Source of the DNA: Chytridium lagenaria
Taxonomy: Eukaryota > Chytridiomycota > Chytridiomycetes > Chytridiales > Chytridiaceae
Assembly: GCA_025449115.1 (NCBI GenBank)
Contig: JAHLKC010000010.1
Span: forward strand, 392,571 to 456,570
Direction: 5' to 3'
Length of the DNA: 64,000 nucleotides
The notes beneath the pieces are model-generated. The model was not told where the DNA came from and ran no database searches. It worked only from the letters and a program-made list of their open reading frames with translations. Shown in pieces: positions 21,627-33,843 of the stretch; within the stretch, counting starts at the first letter, position 1; every line of letters begins with the position of its first letter. The translations under genes and the position numbers were made by a program.

Positions 21627-24610
21627 TTAATTCTCCACTGCGTTCTCCCCGTTTACGCCTTCCCCAACTCCACCCTCATCGTCAGAGTCAGCAAGCCACT
21701 GTTGTTGGTAGACTCCAAGCTCGAAAGCTGCAAAAAAAGTAAAAAGTCAGCATCTCTCTACAAAAATAAAAAGGCGGGAAAATAATAGTATTAAAGAAAG
21801 ACCAACTAACCTGATCCCTCAAACCATCGACCTCAATCTCCAAAATCTTTCTCTCCGTCAACAAACTCTTTAATCTTTCTGAACGCTTGGCTACTCAACC
21901 TATCAAACTTTTCTTTGGCCGCCTCCATCTCCGCAACCCCATTTCCATTCTCCTCCTCAAGCGTCCGACACCGATCACTCCACTCACTGTTCTCAAGTCT
22001 CAACCTCTCCATCTCCTCTTTCATCGACTCCATATCCGCCTCCATGGACTTCCTGACCCGCTCCTCCACAGCCTTTTCACGGGCAGCGACGTCGTTGGCG
22101 TGTTGAGAGCGAAGAGCAGCAAGTGCTTCATTGTGTGCGCTTTCAATAGACGCGATACGAGCATTAAACGCGGACTCTGATGCACTGACGGCCTCCTTGA
22201 CGGCGTTTTCGACAGGATCGGAAGGAATAGGTGGGGAAGAGGGAGGTGCGAGATCGGCTTGAGTGGTTTGGTCCTTTCATGGTTGCCACCACGTGTTTGA
22301 ATCTGGACGTGACGGACTTTCCGACGTGGGCGGCCTTGAGGGGGCTCGGGTTTGGGGTGGATCGGTTGAGGTTGAGGTTGTGAGGGATGCGGCGAGGAGA
22401 GGGGGAGTTCCTGGAATGGATGCTGCGGTGATGGTTTGGGTTGTTGGTGCGATGGCAGGGGGTGGGGATGGGTTTGTTTTCGGATTGGACGAGTTTGGTA
22501 ACCATTTTTGTTTGAGGCTGGAGGAGGAACGGCGGGGGAGGCTGGAGTGGGGGCTTGGGTTGGGGTGGAGTCCTGAGAGGAAGGTGAGGGGGCTCTTGGT
22601 TGTTCGGGGGGTGTGGGTTGGGGGGGTTGTGGAGGAGGGGGTGGGATGGGGGTTGAGGTTGGGGCGGCGGGTGGAGCGTTGGTGATGGGTAGAGGAGGGT
22701 TTGCGGGTTAACATAAGGGAAGAGCCTCGTTGAGCGATAGGAGCACCGCCCATAATAGTGGGTTCCATGCTTGCTTCGGGTTTCAAGGGAGCGGTGGTGA
22801 TGATCTCGTAGACTTGAGGAGCGGGACCATCTTCGTCATCTTCATCGTAAGCCCGTTCCATCGTCATATTCGCCATTACCACCACGATACTCTCCAAGCA
22901 CGATATTCCCTTCCTCATCCTCATACTCGATGACGTTTTCAACGAGAATAGGAGCGATTTGTTCCACCATTGGTTTAAAATTGACTAATCGCCCATGCGT
23001 GACTCTGGCATAAAAAGCGTCGTGGTCTCCACCTGTGATGGCATCCAAAAAGTCGAGATCGAGCATGGCGTTGTATCGAGTGTTTTCACGGACATCGTCT
23101 TCCATGTAATCTGAATCCGTGTCCTCATCCACCATATCATCATCACCGTATTCATCATCGTATCGGCCACCCATATACTGCTGTTGCTGCTGCTGCTGCA
23201 TAAGCTGGTACTGGTACTGTTGTTGATGGAAGATCATTTGCTGAGGTTGAGTGATCGGTCCCTGCGCTTGAGGGTAAGCCCACGAGCACCCTGTTGATTC
23301 TGCATACCAGCTTGCTGTGGGAACCCTCCGTAGGCTGCAGGAGGCATCATCTTGGGTCCAGGAATGCACCTTGAGGGTCATGATCATGCCGTTCGGGCCG
23401 TATCCGTTTCCACCATTCGGCATCATCCCCATCATCATTTGACCCTGTTGACCAGGGTATTGACCAGGAGGACCCATAGCCTGCATCCTGGGGTCATCTT
23501 CGTCATCGTAAATCTCGTCATCACGTCGTGGCTGTTGGGGTCCGGGGCCGTTGGGTTGTGGAGGTCCGTACCTCTGAGGTCCCAGGACCAGGCCTCGTAC
23601 CTGGAGGTCCCATTCCTATACCTTGCATGTTGGGAGCCATCATGGGTGCTAGGTCCAGGACCACCCATCATTTGTGGCGGACGTTGTTGTTGTTGCTGTT
23701 GTTGCTGCATGGATTGTTGGCCCCTAGGGTAGTTGTAAGAGGATGGAGATCCACCATTTGAGGGACCTCCGTTTGCGGGACCGCTTGGGGTTGACGAGGG
23801 ACCTTGGTTAGCCTGCCCAGGTACCTGACACCATACGTTAGAAACAAGAATAAAGAGCTTGACAAACAAAGTAGAATCCTTGGAGAAAGACAGAAATAAA
23901 ATATACCTGAAGAGGAATATGACGAGCACGTTGGCCAGGGGGTGAGGTAGGGGATTGTTGTTGCTGCTGCTGTTGTTGCTGTTGCTGTTGCTGTTGAAGC
24001 AAAAGCTGCTGCTGTTGTTGCTGCTGTTGCTTCTTCCTCCCAGATCCGAATTTGAAAATTCCCGTATTCCTCTTTTTCTTTCCAACCTGCTCAGAAGGAG
24101 GCGGCACCTCAGGTCCAGTATTTCTCAAAAACTCTGCCAGCAATCTAGTGTCCGAAGTAGCGCTACGCACCGGGCGCCCGTTGTTCCCAAACAACTCATC
24201 ATCATCGTACATCTCTGGGTTTCTCGGGGGTGCACCAGCAGGCGCAGGGACCATCGTCTTTCTTCATCATACCTGTTGGTTTCCGCTGCGCAACGTTTTG
24301 CAGGTGGAGCATTAGGATTTCCATTGGGCCCGCCACCGGAAACGTACTCCAAAAACCCGTCTTTCGAGGCAAGGGCGTCCATATTGGATTTCATCGGAAA
24401 TATCGGAGAGGTCGGAATCAACAGAGTAACGGGAATCGCCAAGGGTGATGCGGGTGGATGTGTTTGTGCTAAGAAGACGTTCGAACTCTTCTGTGCTCAT
24501 CTTGTCTGCAAGAGATGGGTCCTCCTTGGGTTGGTGGTCCTCCCATATAACCCTGTTGGGGGGCATAGGGCCACCCTGTCTTTGTTGTATCCGGGTGCGG
24601 GCTGAGGCAT
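21627..24610 (-). CDS. polyglutamine-rich coiled-coil protein
   Basis: Unrecognised large protein. It begins MPQPAPGYNK at 24610. Recognisable pieces in order are STEEFERLLSTNTSTR, an acidic stretch, YDDDELFGNNGRPVRS with TRLLAEFLRNTGPEVPPP (~24130), a Lys-rich linker, two long Gln tracts (24035-23955), P/G/Q-rich low complexity with a second Gln tract (23215-23180), an acidic D/E region, DLDFLDAITGGDHDAFYAR, a Pro/Ser/Thr-rich region, and a C-terminal coiled coil (MKEEMERLRLENSEWSDR) ending in the acidic tail QQQWLADSDDEGG at 21627. Several frame changes need introns or indels (for example ~24560, ~24400, ~24250, ~23330, ~22850), so the exact product is uncertain. A scaffold function is a guess from composition only. 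Confidence 0.55.
23955..24035 (-). repeat. polyglutamine-coding CAG/CAA repeat
   Basis: Mixed CAG and CAA codons encode two Gln runs of 8 and about 14 residues, separated by LLL, on the minus strand inside the coiled-coil gene. Mixed codons suggest selection for the amino acid rather than simple slippage. Confidence 0.8.
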
Positions 24611-25794
24611 CTTGAATATCCCAAATAGGATTCTACTTTAACGACGGAAGAAGGTCTGCAGGCGATCAGAAGGGAAGTAAGGACGGAGTTAACACTTTGA
24701 TGCTTCCATTCGATGCCGAGATCTTTTAAAACTTTGATAGAAAACGAACCTCACACCGTTAAAGGCCTTGCTTCAGAGTTCTTCAAGAAGGTCTAGTCCC
24801 TTTTACACCTGAGCCAGGAGCCTGCTATAAGTAATAAAGTTAGCGATCGTGAGTTAGAACCGTCGTCAAATGATCACGATCTAATGATCAAGGAGGAGGG
24901 CATGTCTGCAACTTGGACATGTAATCATGCAATCCCGGTTGCTGATCGGCAAGTCTCCGTCCATCCACTCTACTACATTGGCCATAGTCAAGACAACAAG
25001 GGCAAAATGAGAGCTTGATCGCACCTTTACGATAAAACCGAGAGAGAACGAATAGACACCGAAACTTCTCAACCTTCTTCTTGTTCTGTCTCCTTCTTCC
25101 TTCTACCTATGATACCCTAACGCTGTGATGAGGGGTAGGTCAAGGACAAGTAGGACCCAAGAATGGGTGTGTGTGGTGGATGGCTGTAGGTGAACAATGG
25201 ACTCCAAAGTGGACCACGACTTGATGGGACTCGACGGAGACGAGATAAGACGGCCGTCGACCTCAATAATCAATTCAAGGTAAAACAGAAATGATAAATT
25301 TTTCAATAACACCCCATCCCCCTGTCTGCCATAACACAGTGTGAAACAAACAATTACAAAAAATCATATTTCTTTTTTACGTGACGCGCCATAATCCAAT
25401 CACCCTCAACAACACTTTTGGCGCGTATCTCTGACGCGTTCAAGTGAATTCTTCATTCTACCTCTTCATTCTACTTAGTGCCATAACAAGTAAATAAAGA
25501 GAGTAAAACAACGCAAAAGCATGCAACTGCAGCCACACTGTTGGATTCAGACCATACACCATACGACAGTACTCCAAGACAACCTCTTCGTATCATGCGG
25601 CCAGACCAGACCTTCCTCGATGCAAATGCTAAGCGGAAGGGATGTTTTGCTGTTTTTTTTCCTTTTTATGCTTCGACAAGATCGCAATGCAATCCACCTA
25701 CTGCTGCAAACATAATAATTTAAAAAGGAACTTCAAATTGATAACACCATTCTGTATTTCCATTCCAAGCGTCTTTAACTTCTTCTTCTTTATT
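24611..25794. other. intergenic, no gene seen
   Basis: About 1.2 kb between two minus-strand genes. It contains the promoter side of the polyQ gene and the 3' side of the YecM-like gene. Short open frames here have no convincing composition. Two ACGCGT/GCGCG-containing words occur near 25385-25440, similar to MCB boxes, but this may be chance. Confidence 0.45.
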
Positions 25795-26697
25795 CTACCA
25801 TTGCTGTTTAATCATCAAAACATCCTCGTTCGTCTCAAGCGAGATCACAAGCTCAAGAGGCAACCAATGCAGCTTAACGCAAAATGACCGCATAAGCAAC
25901 TCCGCAGAGTCCCCTTCCTCCTCCTTTGCACGCCCAACAGCATACACTCCCCCATTAGCGTCGACCTCTTCACCCCCAGCAACCCTTACCACACCCTCTT
26001 GATAAGGCGTAGCCGCCTCAAAATCAATCCGATAATCCATATTAACCTCCTTCTTCTCCATCCCCTCTTCATTATACCGAATCTTCACCCCATCACTGTC
26101 AAGCTTCTCCCTACACGCCTCCAACCTCTCCCTAGCTCTCCTCATCAAAGTCTCCCCCGCAAGCCTTTCATCAACATCTCTCGTCCCCAACTCCAAACAC
26201 GCCTTCAAAGTCCCAGCCACCTCCTGCATCTCCTCCTCGGTCGCAATCGCATACTCTACATGCTCCCATCCAGACAGATACGCCCGTCCTTTCTTGGGCG
26301 ACGGAAGCTCAATCACCCTAATCATCCTCTTTCCAGGTTTCCCAAACCTTCCATGTCCCCCCCATCCATCTTCACCCCCAACCTTGTACACTGAGTCATC
26401 AACTTCAACAGCGAGTGAATCCGGAAGTCGATAGGTGGCGATCGGGCGGCCTCCTATCTCTGCTTCAACGAGTTTGATGCATCCTGTGAAAGGTCCGGAC
26501 CCTTCAAGCTCGCTCTTCCGAAACTCGTACTCTTCTTGGGTTGATGTTCGGAAACAAATGTGGTCACAGACGAAACTTGAAGCGGCACTGGAGAGGTTGG
26601 GGGAGACGGTCTTGAGGGATTCAAGGCATCGCTTTGCAAAGATTGGAGCTGTGGTCTTTAGCAGATGGGCGAGAGGGGGATAGTGAGGTGCTGACAT
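25795..26697 (-). CDS. YecM-like (VOC superfamily) protein
   Basis: Single-exon 300-residue protein. The core resembles the bacterial YecM family (Pfam PF06185): DHICFRTSTQEEYEF near residue 46, IGGRPIATYRLP, RVIELPSPKKGR and the GWEHVEYAI motif near residue 148. YecM proteins have a glyoxalase/dioxygenase-like VOC fold and unknown reaction; a metal site built from His and Glu (DH, E of VIELP, H/E of GWEHVE) is likely by family. The C-terminal ~120 residues after the core are helical and charged, including DYRIDFEAATPYQEG, and are longer than in bacterial members. It has no intron, unlike nearly every neighbour, and needs no correction. Horizontal origin is possible but not shown here. Confidence 0.7.
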   Translation of the reverse strand: MSAPHYPPLAHLLKTTAPIFAKRCLESLKTVSPNLSSAASSFVCDHICFRTSTQEEYEFRKSELEGSGPFTGCIKLVEAEIGGRPIATYRLPDSLAVEVDDSVYKVGGEDGWGGHGRFGKPGKRMIRVIELPSPKKGRAYLSGWEHVEYAIATEEEMQEVAGTLKACLELGTRDVDERLAGETLMRRARERLEACREKLDSDGVKIRYNEEGMEKKEVNMDYRIDFEAATPYQEGVVRVAGGEEVDANGGVYAVGRAKEEEGDSAELLMRSFCVKLHWLPLELVISLETNEDVLMIKQQW

Positions 26698-27285
26698 TTC
26701 AAATGTGGTAAATATTTCAATCCGTTTGCTTCGGACTTTATAGGACTTTTTTTGCGTTGTCTTTAGGGTAAGAAGCGGAGGGCTTTGATATGATGAATAA
26801 ACGGCGTCTTGACAACGGATTTCAAATCATTTGTAAGGCGTCAACAAATTCTTTCTTGGGTTCGACGCCGACAGCACCGAATCCGTCAAAACATCGGACA
26901 AGATGGTGCACTCTATGCCTCAGTTTAGCAGCGTGTTATTTTCTAATGAAAAGTAAAAGCTCAATTACACAACACATCATCCCTGTCTATACCTTATTAT
27001 GCATGGTTAAGGTCGTTGTTCGTGGCGATACAGTCATAAAAGCATGAAAGAAAAAGTACCAAAAGCACACCGATTTAAAGCAGGAAATCGATGCGTAGCA
27101 GCTCCTGAAGCTCTGTTTACAGAAGTTTACTGTGTTTTATCGACCAACGTTCCATCTGTAAGCATCTTTCTCTTCTCACTGAACGTCACATTTTTGTTGA
27201 CAAATCCACCCGACTGCATTTTGCCGGCATCATCTATTCGTTGTTGCTGCTCTACTTCAACTTTACAAAAAAAACTAACCTCATC
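26698..27285. other. divergent intergenic region
   Basis: 588 bp between the starts of the YecM-like gene (-) and the dehydrogenase gene (+); it holds both promoters. Short frames at 26790-27047 lack coding character. No regulatory motif was identified. Confidence 0.45.
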
Positions 27286-28542
27286 ATGGAACACTTTCTC
27301 CAGTATCTCCCCTCCAAAATCACCGTCGACTCGTTGCCAGACCTCACAGGTCGGGTGGCCATCATTACAGGCGCTTCATCAGGAGTCGGAAAGGTCTCGG
27401 CAGAGGTGTTTGCTAAAAAGGGTAAGCGTCAATCTACCATCGTCAAGTAGCTGATTTTATTACAGGCGCTCATGTGTAAGACCAAAAAACGTTTATAATG
27501 TTGGGTTTTGACTAGAAAGTGTAGCATCCTCGCATGTCGATCCGTCAAGAAAGCTGAGGCTGTCGTTGAGGAGATTCGTAAAAAGGGGATAAAGGATGGT
27601 CGCCTTGATGTGATGGAATTGGATCTCTCCAGTCTCGCATCCGTGCGCGCATTCGCTGCTGCATTCACATCCCGCAACTCCCCATCCATATCCTCATGAA
27701 CAAGTAGTCCCATTGAAACCCGTACCTCACTGACTTTTCTAAGCGCAGGAATCATGGCTGTCCCTGAATTCACTTTGACGGTGGATAAAGTTGAGATGCA
27801 GACGGCTAGTAATCATTTAGGGCATTTCTATATGACCATGTTGTTGATGCCAATTTTGAGAAAGACGGCTGCGGATATGAAGAAGAAGGAAGACGGGTTT
27901 GGGTTAAGGGTTGTGAATCTAAGTTCAATGGGACATCGCGCCAGTGCACCTACAATAGATGATTTTGATGCTTTGAATGAAAAGAAAGGTAACATCTTGA
28001 TCCACATATCCTTATATTCCCTTTTTTTTCCTCTTTCCTCATCCTTCTGTGTTTCATTGGTACTAAAATGTATCAACAAAGGTTACTTTTCGTACACCAT
28101 GTACACTCAGACAAGCGCATGAATATTTTGTTCACGAGGGAACTTCAACGCCGTATGGACACAATGGAAGACGAGTACGGTGTTCTCGACAACATCTATG
28201 TAAACCCGTCCACCCAGGTGTAGTCTTAACCGCCCTCTACGACACCGCCCAATTTGCCAACATCTACGCCCGTGTTGCCGGTTTATTCATGATTACACCA
28301 GAGAAGGGAGCCTTGACACAGGTAAAACAAAGCCACCCTTGTTTTCTAATAATCGGTTGTATCAGATTTATTGTGCAGTTCACAATGATATTGTTAAGAA
28401 TGGCGTGAAGGGACAGTATTTTGTGCCGACGGCTCATTTGTCACATCCCATTCCTGCTGTGCTTGTGCCTGAACGCGCGGTCAAGTTGTGGGAGTGGAGT
28501 GAGAAAATTGTAAACGACAGAGGATTCAAGTTGACTCTCTAA
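27286..28542 (+). CDS. short-chain dehydrogenase/reductase
   Basis: NAD(P)-dependent SDR of about 330 residues. Motifs: the cofactor motif TGASSGVG near residue 28, LACRS, LDLSSLASVRAF, the NNAG motif formed exactly by splicing to the acceptor TTTTCTAAG (MNN-AGIMAVPEFT), NHLGHFYMT, and the active-site region SSMGHR followed later by MYTQTKR, where Tyr and Lys of YxxxK fall into place only if one A is added in the AA run near 28115. The Ser of the catalytic set is in NLSSMG. Similar to retinol dehydrogenase or WW-domain oxidoreductase-like SDRs; the substrate is unknown. Introns of 38-100 nt. Further single-base corrections are needed near 27680 (C-run) and 28210. No signal peptide or clear membrane helix. 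Confidence 0.75.
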
Positions 28543-29127
28543 GAGTACATCAAGTTAAACAAAGTTTTCAAGAGAAGTTGACTAAATAAATATTGAAACT
28601 ATGACCAACTACCTATGTGACCCATATCTATCGGGATTCGGATGTACTCCACTTGAGCCCATGTTTATTTTTACCGAAAAACAAAGACGGGACTTTTAAT
28701 CTTCGTGGGTCCGATAAACATTTACATGACTTGAGTTCGATTCCTGCTTTTGTTTGTTTTTTTGTTTGTTTTCCTTGTCTGTAAATAAATATTTGAGATC
28801 GGAGGGACAAAAAACATCAAGAGTCACTCAAAGTAATAGACAATTCCAAAAGACAAGTCCATCAAACATCCTTTTTTGTCTGCATCTTTTTTTTGCTTGA
28901 AAAAAAGAGGGTTTGCTTTGAGTTAGTTGTGTTTTTTTTCTTTCACCTAAAAAACAACAAAACAACAACAACAGAAAAGCTCGAGGTTTTGCTGTTTAGC
29001 GCAGCGAGCCGCCTGTCGTCTGTCTGTCTATTCATCATTCGCTTGATTGACTGCGGGGTATATAAAGAGGAGGGGGGCTTTTAAACAGCGTATTTCCCTC
29101 ACCTGTATATTTATACTACTGCACACC
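28543..29127. other. intergenic, promoter of the glyoxal oxidase gene
   Basis: 585 bp between two plus-strand genes. A T-rich stretch with TTTG repeats lies near 28750, and an A-rich stretch near 28955-28975 precedes the next gene. I considered a tRNA at 28680-28755 and rejected it. No gene was seen. Confidence 0.45.
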
Positions 29128-32100
29128 ATGGCTGAACACTTCGCCCATCAACACACCAGCAACTCTCGATCCCTCGACATCCCCCCATCCTCTCCATCCC
29201 GTCATATCGCATGCTCCTCATCTTCACCAACCTCCCCAAAAGAATCCTCCATCCGAGAATGGCTCGTCTCCCAACAGTCTGACCAGCCATCAAAAGACCC
29301 AGCTCTTCTCTTCCGTTTCCAAAGTCCAACCTTCTCGCTCCTCCTCGATCCCACTCCTCACCGTCAAGACATTACACACCGGCTATTGTGCCACCCGCTC
29401 TTCTTCCCGTCCCTGTTCCTACAGAGTTGGCGGTGGATTCGTCGGTCTCGGAAGCAGGATCGAGTTTAGGAAGAGATGGAAGACCGGTTGCGCTAGACTC
29501 TGGAGTAACGAAATCGAACGCTTCTGATACCCTCCTTAAACGAACATTGGATCCGTATGAGGTAATTCATACCTATCTCTCGCCATCATTAGCTGCTCCC
29601 GTCCAGTCTTAGCCCCCCCATCAATCACTTCACTCCTCCACTCTGTCGCCTCAGCCTCCACCCTTTGCCTCGTCGTTTTAAGTTTATCAATTTACGGCTT
29701 TACAACAATATGTTTGATGACGGGCCCTTCCCAAGTAAACTGTCGTCATGCTTTACATTCGAGTTTGTGGGGAGCTTGGGGTGGGTGTGCTTGTTTAGTG
29801 GGTGGTGGTGTGGGTGCAGGGTGCCTCTTTGGGGATGGGCTGCTCCTTTTTTTGTTTTTCCGGTCTTTTCGGCGGAGGTCCAAATGAAGTCATTTGTGGC
29901 CAGCTTGAAATTTGTTTGTTTTATTTTTTTTTGTTTTTTTTTTGAGTGGACTTCTGGGGGATGTCTCTTGGCTTGGGTTATACTTTTCGTATTTCTTGCT
30001 TCTGTGCGGTTCTTTGGGACTCTGGATTTCTACTCTCGTTTATTCCCTCATTCATTGCCTCCTCTCCTTTCCTCTCACCTTTGACTTTTCGCTTGCCATC
30101 TGGCTGCTGTGATTTATCCACTTTACGCCGTTGAGGTGGAAGGGGAAGAGGGGAGAGTAGCTGAGCTGTTTATCTCATGGATGAGGCCTTATCATCGGAT
30201 GTGGAGGATCAATTTGTGTGATGGACAGGCGGCTGCTGTTGACTGTGCTTCAGAAAGGCTGTGCTGAAAGATCATTTATGATTACTGGTGTAACATTGTA
30301 CCACCTTTCGGATTTGATTTACCCTTCCACTGGTTTCGGTTCAACAACCCTTTGTTTTTATGTTTGTTTTTTTTTTAGTTTTGGACTGCACCATCCCTCT
30401 CTGTTTTTTTTTATTTTCGTTTTTTGGGTATAACTTGACTAACATGAAACCTATTTTGCTCATTCAATAATCTAGACTGCAGAGAGGCGGAGGGTCATTG
30501 CAGCCGATGCGCAGAGTCGTCGGAGAAAGTTGACTGTCACAATTGTCGTCGTGATCGTCCTAGTCTTGTCAGCCACAGCCCTTGCAGTATACTTCTCCCT
30601 TGCGCGTCGAGGTGGATCTGGCGGCTCTAAAGGCTCTACCTCTAACACTGGTGACGGAAATGATGACATTATTGATCACAATCTTTTTCCCAACTTATCC
30701 CCGCTTGCACCTTCAGGCTCCATCCCAATCACTTCTCTTCGTCGTCCCACGTCCCTGCGGCAAGTCGCATCGTTTTCAACCCTAATGACCGCTCCAACAT
30801 TGGCCAGTACCGTCTTGCCAAAGGCGATGGGGGCAACTCTGGTGTTGTTGCCATTCACATTGGCTTAATGAAGGGAACATCCAAAGTTGCTATGCTCCAG
30901 CGATGGGATTATTTGGGCACCAATGCAACCATACCTGGAACAGATATACCTGCTTGGTCAAGCGATATGATTACACCACAGACACATTCAGGCCTTTGAA
31001 GTTAAAATCGAATGTCTTTTGTGGAGGGGGTATGTTGTTGCCGGACGGAAGGCTTACGGTGCTTGGTGGGGCTGAGAATTTCACGGAATTGGGCGGTCTT
31101 CTTGATGGGATGAAGAGTATTCGGCTTTGTCACCTTCTGGATCGGCGGGCAAGTTTGGAAACGCGGATTGGGTGGATGACCCCTCCAACTCCAAGATCAG
31201 TCTTGCAGTGAGTCTCTTTTTCTTTGTCTTTGTTATTAAATTTTGTATTAAAGATTGATTAATTTTTTTTTCCCTACAGTCTAAGAGATGGTATCCCAGC
31301 GTTGTCACACTTCCTGAAGGCCGACTCCTCATCATCGGAGGCACAACGGTCGCCGTCGCATTCACATCACCACCAAACAACACTGGAACCATGGAGATTA
31401 TTCCGCCCGTCCGCAACTACGCTAGACCAGATGATGCGCTGATACCCCTTCAATTCCTGTGGGACACCCTCCCCGCCAATTTATACCCAACCTCAACTGT
31501 TCTCCCTTCTGGTCGAATCTTTATAACCGCAAGTGATCGTGCAACACTTTTGGACCCTTCACAAGGATACGGCGCTCTCCGCACTTTCCTCCTTCGCCCT
31601 TCGGCTGCATCCTCCGCTTCATCCTCAACCACTGGAATTTGCCTACAACCTCCTCCTAACGGTGAAAGCACCCTTACAGGCCCCACCGATTTTCTTACAA
31701 CTCGTTCATGTGTGGGTCCGTCATCATTCAACCAAAACCGTACTGCAGATCATCCTCAGACGTTTTCGTTTTACGGTGCCCCCATACCGTCCTCAACCAA
31801 CACAGAGAGATATTCAAATCCGCTTGGCTTTGCGCAGAGAGACGCGTATCCTGGTGCTGGATGGGTCGTGCATACTGAATCGAAGATGTGTTTGGCCGTT
31901 TTGGGGGGAGCTGTAGGAGGGAGAGTTGGGTTTAAGAGATGTGTTGCTGAGGATGTCGAACAGTTGTTTGATGTAGGAGAGGGAGTTGTCAGACATGTTG
32001 GCTCTGGTGGTTGTTTGGGTGTTACTGGGACTAGCGTTTCCGTAACGTGAGTATTCCTTTTCTGTATAATTTATATCCTTTTGATCGGTAAAGAGCGTTC

Positions 32101-33174
32101 AGCTAAAACGTTTTTATTCCTAGCGCCTGTTCCAACGACGCCAGCTCATCTACTCGCATCGATGTCGTTGATACCTCTGTCTACTTTGAGTTCCCTCGTC
32201 TACCTGGCGGTCCTTTCCGCTCTTACCCTTGGACCGGTACCGGTCTCATGCTTCCCCTCGACCCCTACGACAACTACGACCCTGCTGTCATGGTCTGCGG
32301 TGGTTCTGTCCACCCCCAAGGTCTCCAAGCCGTCGAATCCAACACCTCTATCGGTCTTTCCACATGCGGCACCATTCGTCCTGAACGCCCAGATGCTAAT
32401 TGGACCGTTGAGGTCATGCCGTCCCCTAGAGTCCTTGGTGACTTGATTCATCTCCCGGACGGCACATTGTTGTTACTAAATGGCGCTCAGAGGGGAATGG
32501 CTGGATGGGATTTGGGACGCAACCCGAATTTAGCGGCGCATTTGTATAATCCGCTTGCACCTTTGGGGAGTCGATGGAGTGTGTTGGATTCCAGCACCAT
32601 TCCTAGAATGTATCATTCATCGGCTATGCTTCTCCCTGACGGTCGTGTGATGGTTGCAGGGTCAAGCCCTAATAGCCCCACAGATCGTTCATGGTCAAGG
32701 ATGTATGAGAACGAATACCGCGTGGAATACTTCCACCCTCCTTACCTTCTCGATCGAAATGCCTCCCGTCCTCGTCCCATGATCGCCGAAGCCTCCTGGC
32801 CCTCTGCCACCGTCTCCTGGTCCTACAACACCACCTACAGTCTCCGTGTTGGCGTTGCGGATCCCGCCGCCACGTCGACCAAGGGAGTGAGGATGTTGAC
32901 CACAGATGAAATGGGGAGACGGAATGTGAGGTTTAACATTGTGCAGACGGGGTTTAGGACTCATTCGACTTCGTTTGGACAGAGGTTGGTGTGGCTTGTG
33001 AGTCAGGTGGGGAGGAGTGAGGGGGAGGTTGTTTTGGGGGCACCGCCGAATGCGGCTGTGGCGCCTCCTGGGTGGTATTTATTGTTTGCGGTGATGGATG
33101 GTGTGCCTTCTGAGGGGAAGTGGGTGCAGGTTGGAGGAGATCCGGCAGAGTTGGGGAAGTATTATGATGTTTAA
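29128..33174 (+). CDS. membrane-anchored glyoxal oxidase with Cys-rich lectin-like insertion
   Basis: Copper-radical oxidase. A Ser/Pro-rich cytosolic N-terminus (from 29128) is followed, after an apparent intron of about 900 nt (29562 to 30474), by a membrane helix (TVTIVVVIVLVLSATALAVYF) and the extracellular enzyme. Start of the propeller: SGVVAIHIGLM. Ligands conserved with galactose oxidase: the crosslinking Cys in VFCGGGMLLPDGR, its Tyr partner in RWYPSVVTLPEG, Tyr and His in RMYHSSAMLLPDGR, and His in GFRTHSTSFGQR. It ends in the DUF1929 domain (LLFAVMDGVPS). About 150 residues (roughly 31600-32150) inserted between propeller strands are Cys-rich with lectin-like repeats (SKMCLAVLGG, GGCLGVTG). 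Expected reaction: oxidation of aldehydes or related substrates with H2O2 release at the cell surface. Indels are suspected near 29360, 30760, 30960 and 31120. The large intron could instead separate two genes. Confidence 0.8.
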
Positions 33175-33843
33175 ATTGGGGTCCCTTCCCCATTGCTGCA
33201 TTTTTCTTTGTGGCCTTTTTAAAGACTCTTTGATTGTTTTTTTGCTGCATATTTTTTTTCTTTCTTTTTTTATTTTTCTTCTCCTTCTCTGCTGTATTTA
33301 CAGATTCCAAGCTTTTCCGTTATCTTCTCCATCCCTCAACGTCCGCGTCCCACTTTTTGTTGACATTGGATGCAAAAAGTGGTGAAATGATGTCAGGGGG
33401 GATGGCTTACCAAGTTCTTTTTTTATATTTGCTGGGATATAGGCTTTTTTATCCTCGATATTTTTTATTTCATTCTATGTTTTTATTTTTCATTTATTGT
33501 TATATGCGTTGCTGCCCATTTCGTTTTACAACTATCCTAATTGATGCATCCCGCCTTTTTTCTGCATATGTTCTTCGATGGATTTTTTTATTAAAGAGGA
33601 CTTTTTATTGTGTGTTGCTCTTTCATAGCCCGTTTTTTGCAAGTGGCCTCGATCTCCCTCTCTTTCTGTAGAGGGAATAACGAGAGCTAAAAAAGATGTT
33701 CTCGTAGCCTTCTTTCCCTAGACGCGTTTTTAATTTAAACTCGAATATGATTGAACTCGGGTAGGATTTCTATGGGATGTAGGATCGCAGCTTCACGGAA
33801 GTGGCAACACTTTTTCAGCGAGAATGGGGAAAGCTTGAATCTT
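33175..33843. other. intergenic, T-rich
   Basis: About 670 bp of T-rich sequence with runs of T up to 9, between two plus-strand genes. Likely the 3' UTR of the oxidase gene plus the promoter of the acetyltransferase gene. Open frames here are T-run artefacts (Phe/Leu-rich). Confidence 0.5.

Noticed and set aside
22277..22942. Pro/Ser-rich 221-codon frame and a Gly/Val/Trp-rich plus-strand frame
   Set aside because: The plus-strand frame is the shadow of the minus-strand low-complexity coding region; the minus frame is taken as part of the polyQ gene, not a separate gene.
28680..28760. tRNA-like words (GAGTTCGATTC, CTTTTAATC)
   Set aside because: Arms do not pair into an acceptor, anticodon or T stem; the resemblance to T-loop and Lys anticodon loop is chance.
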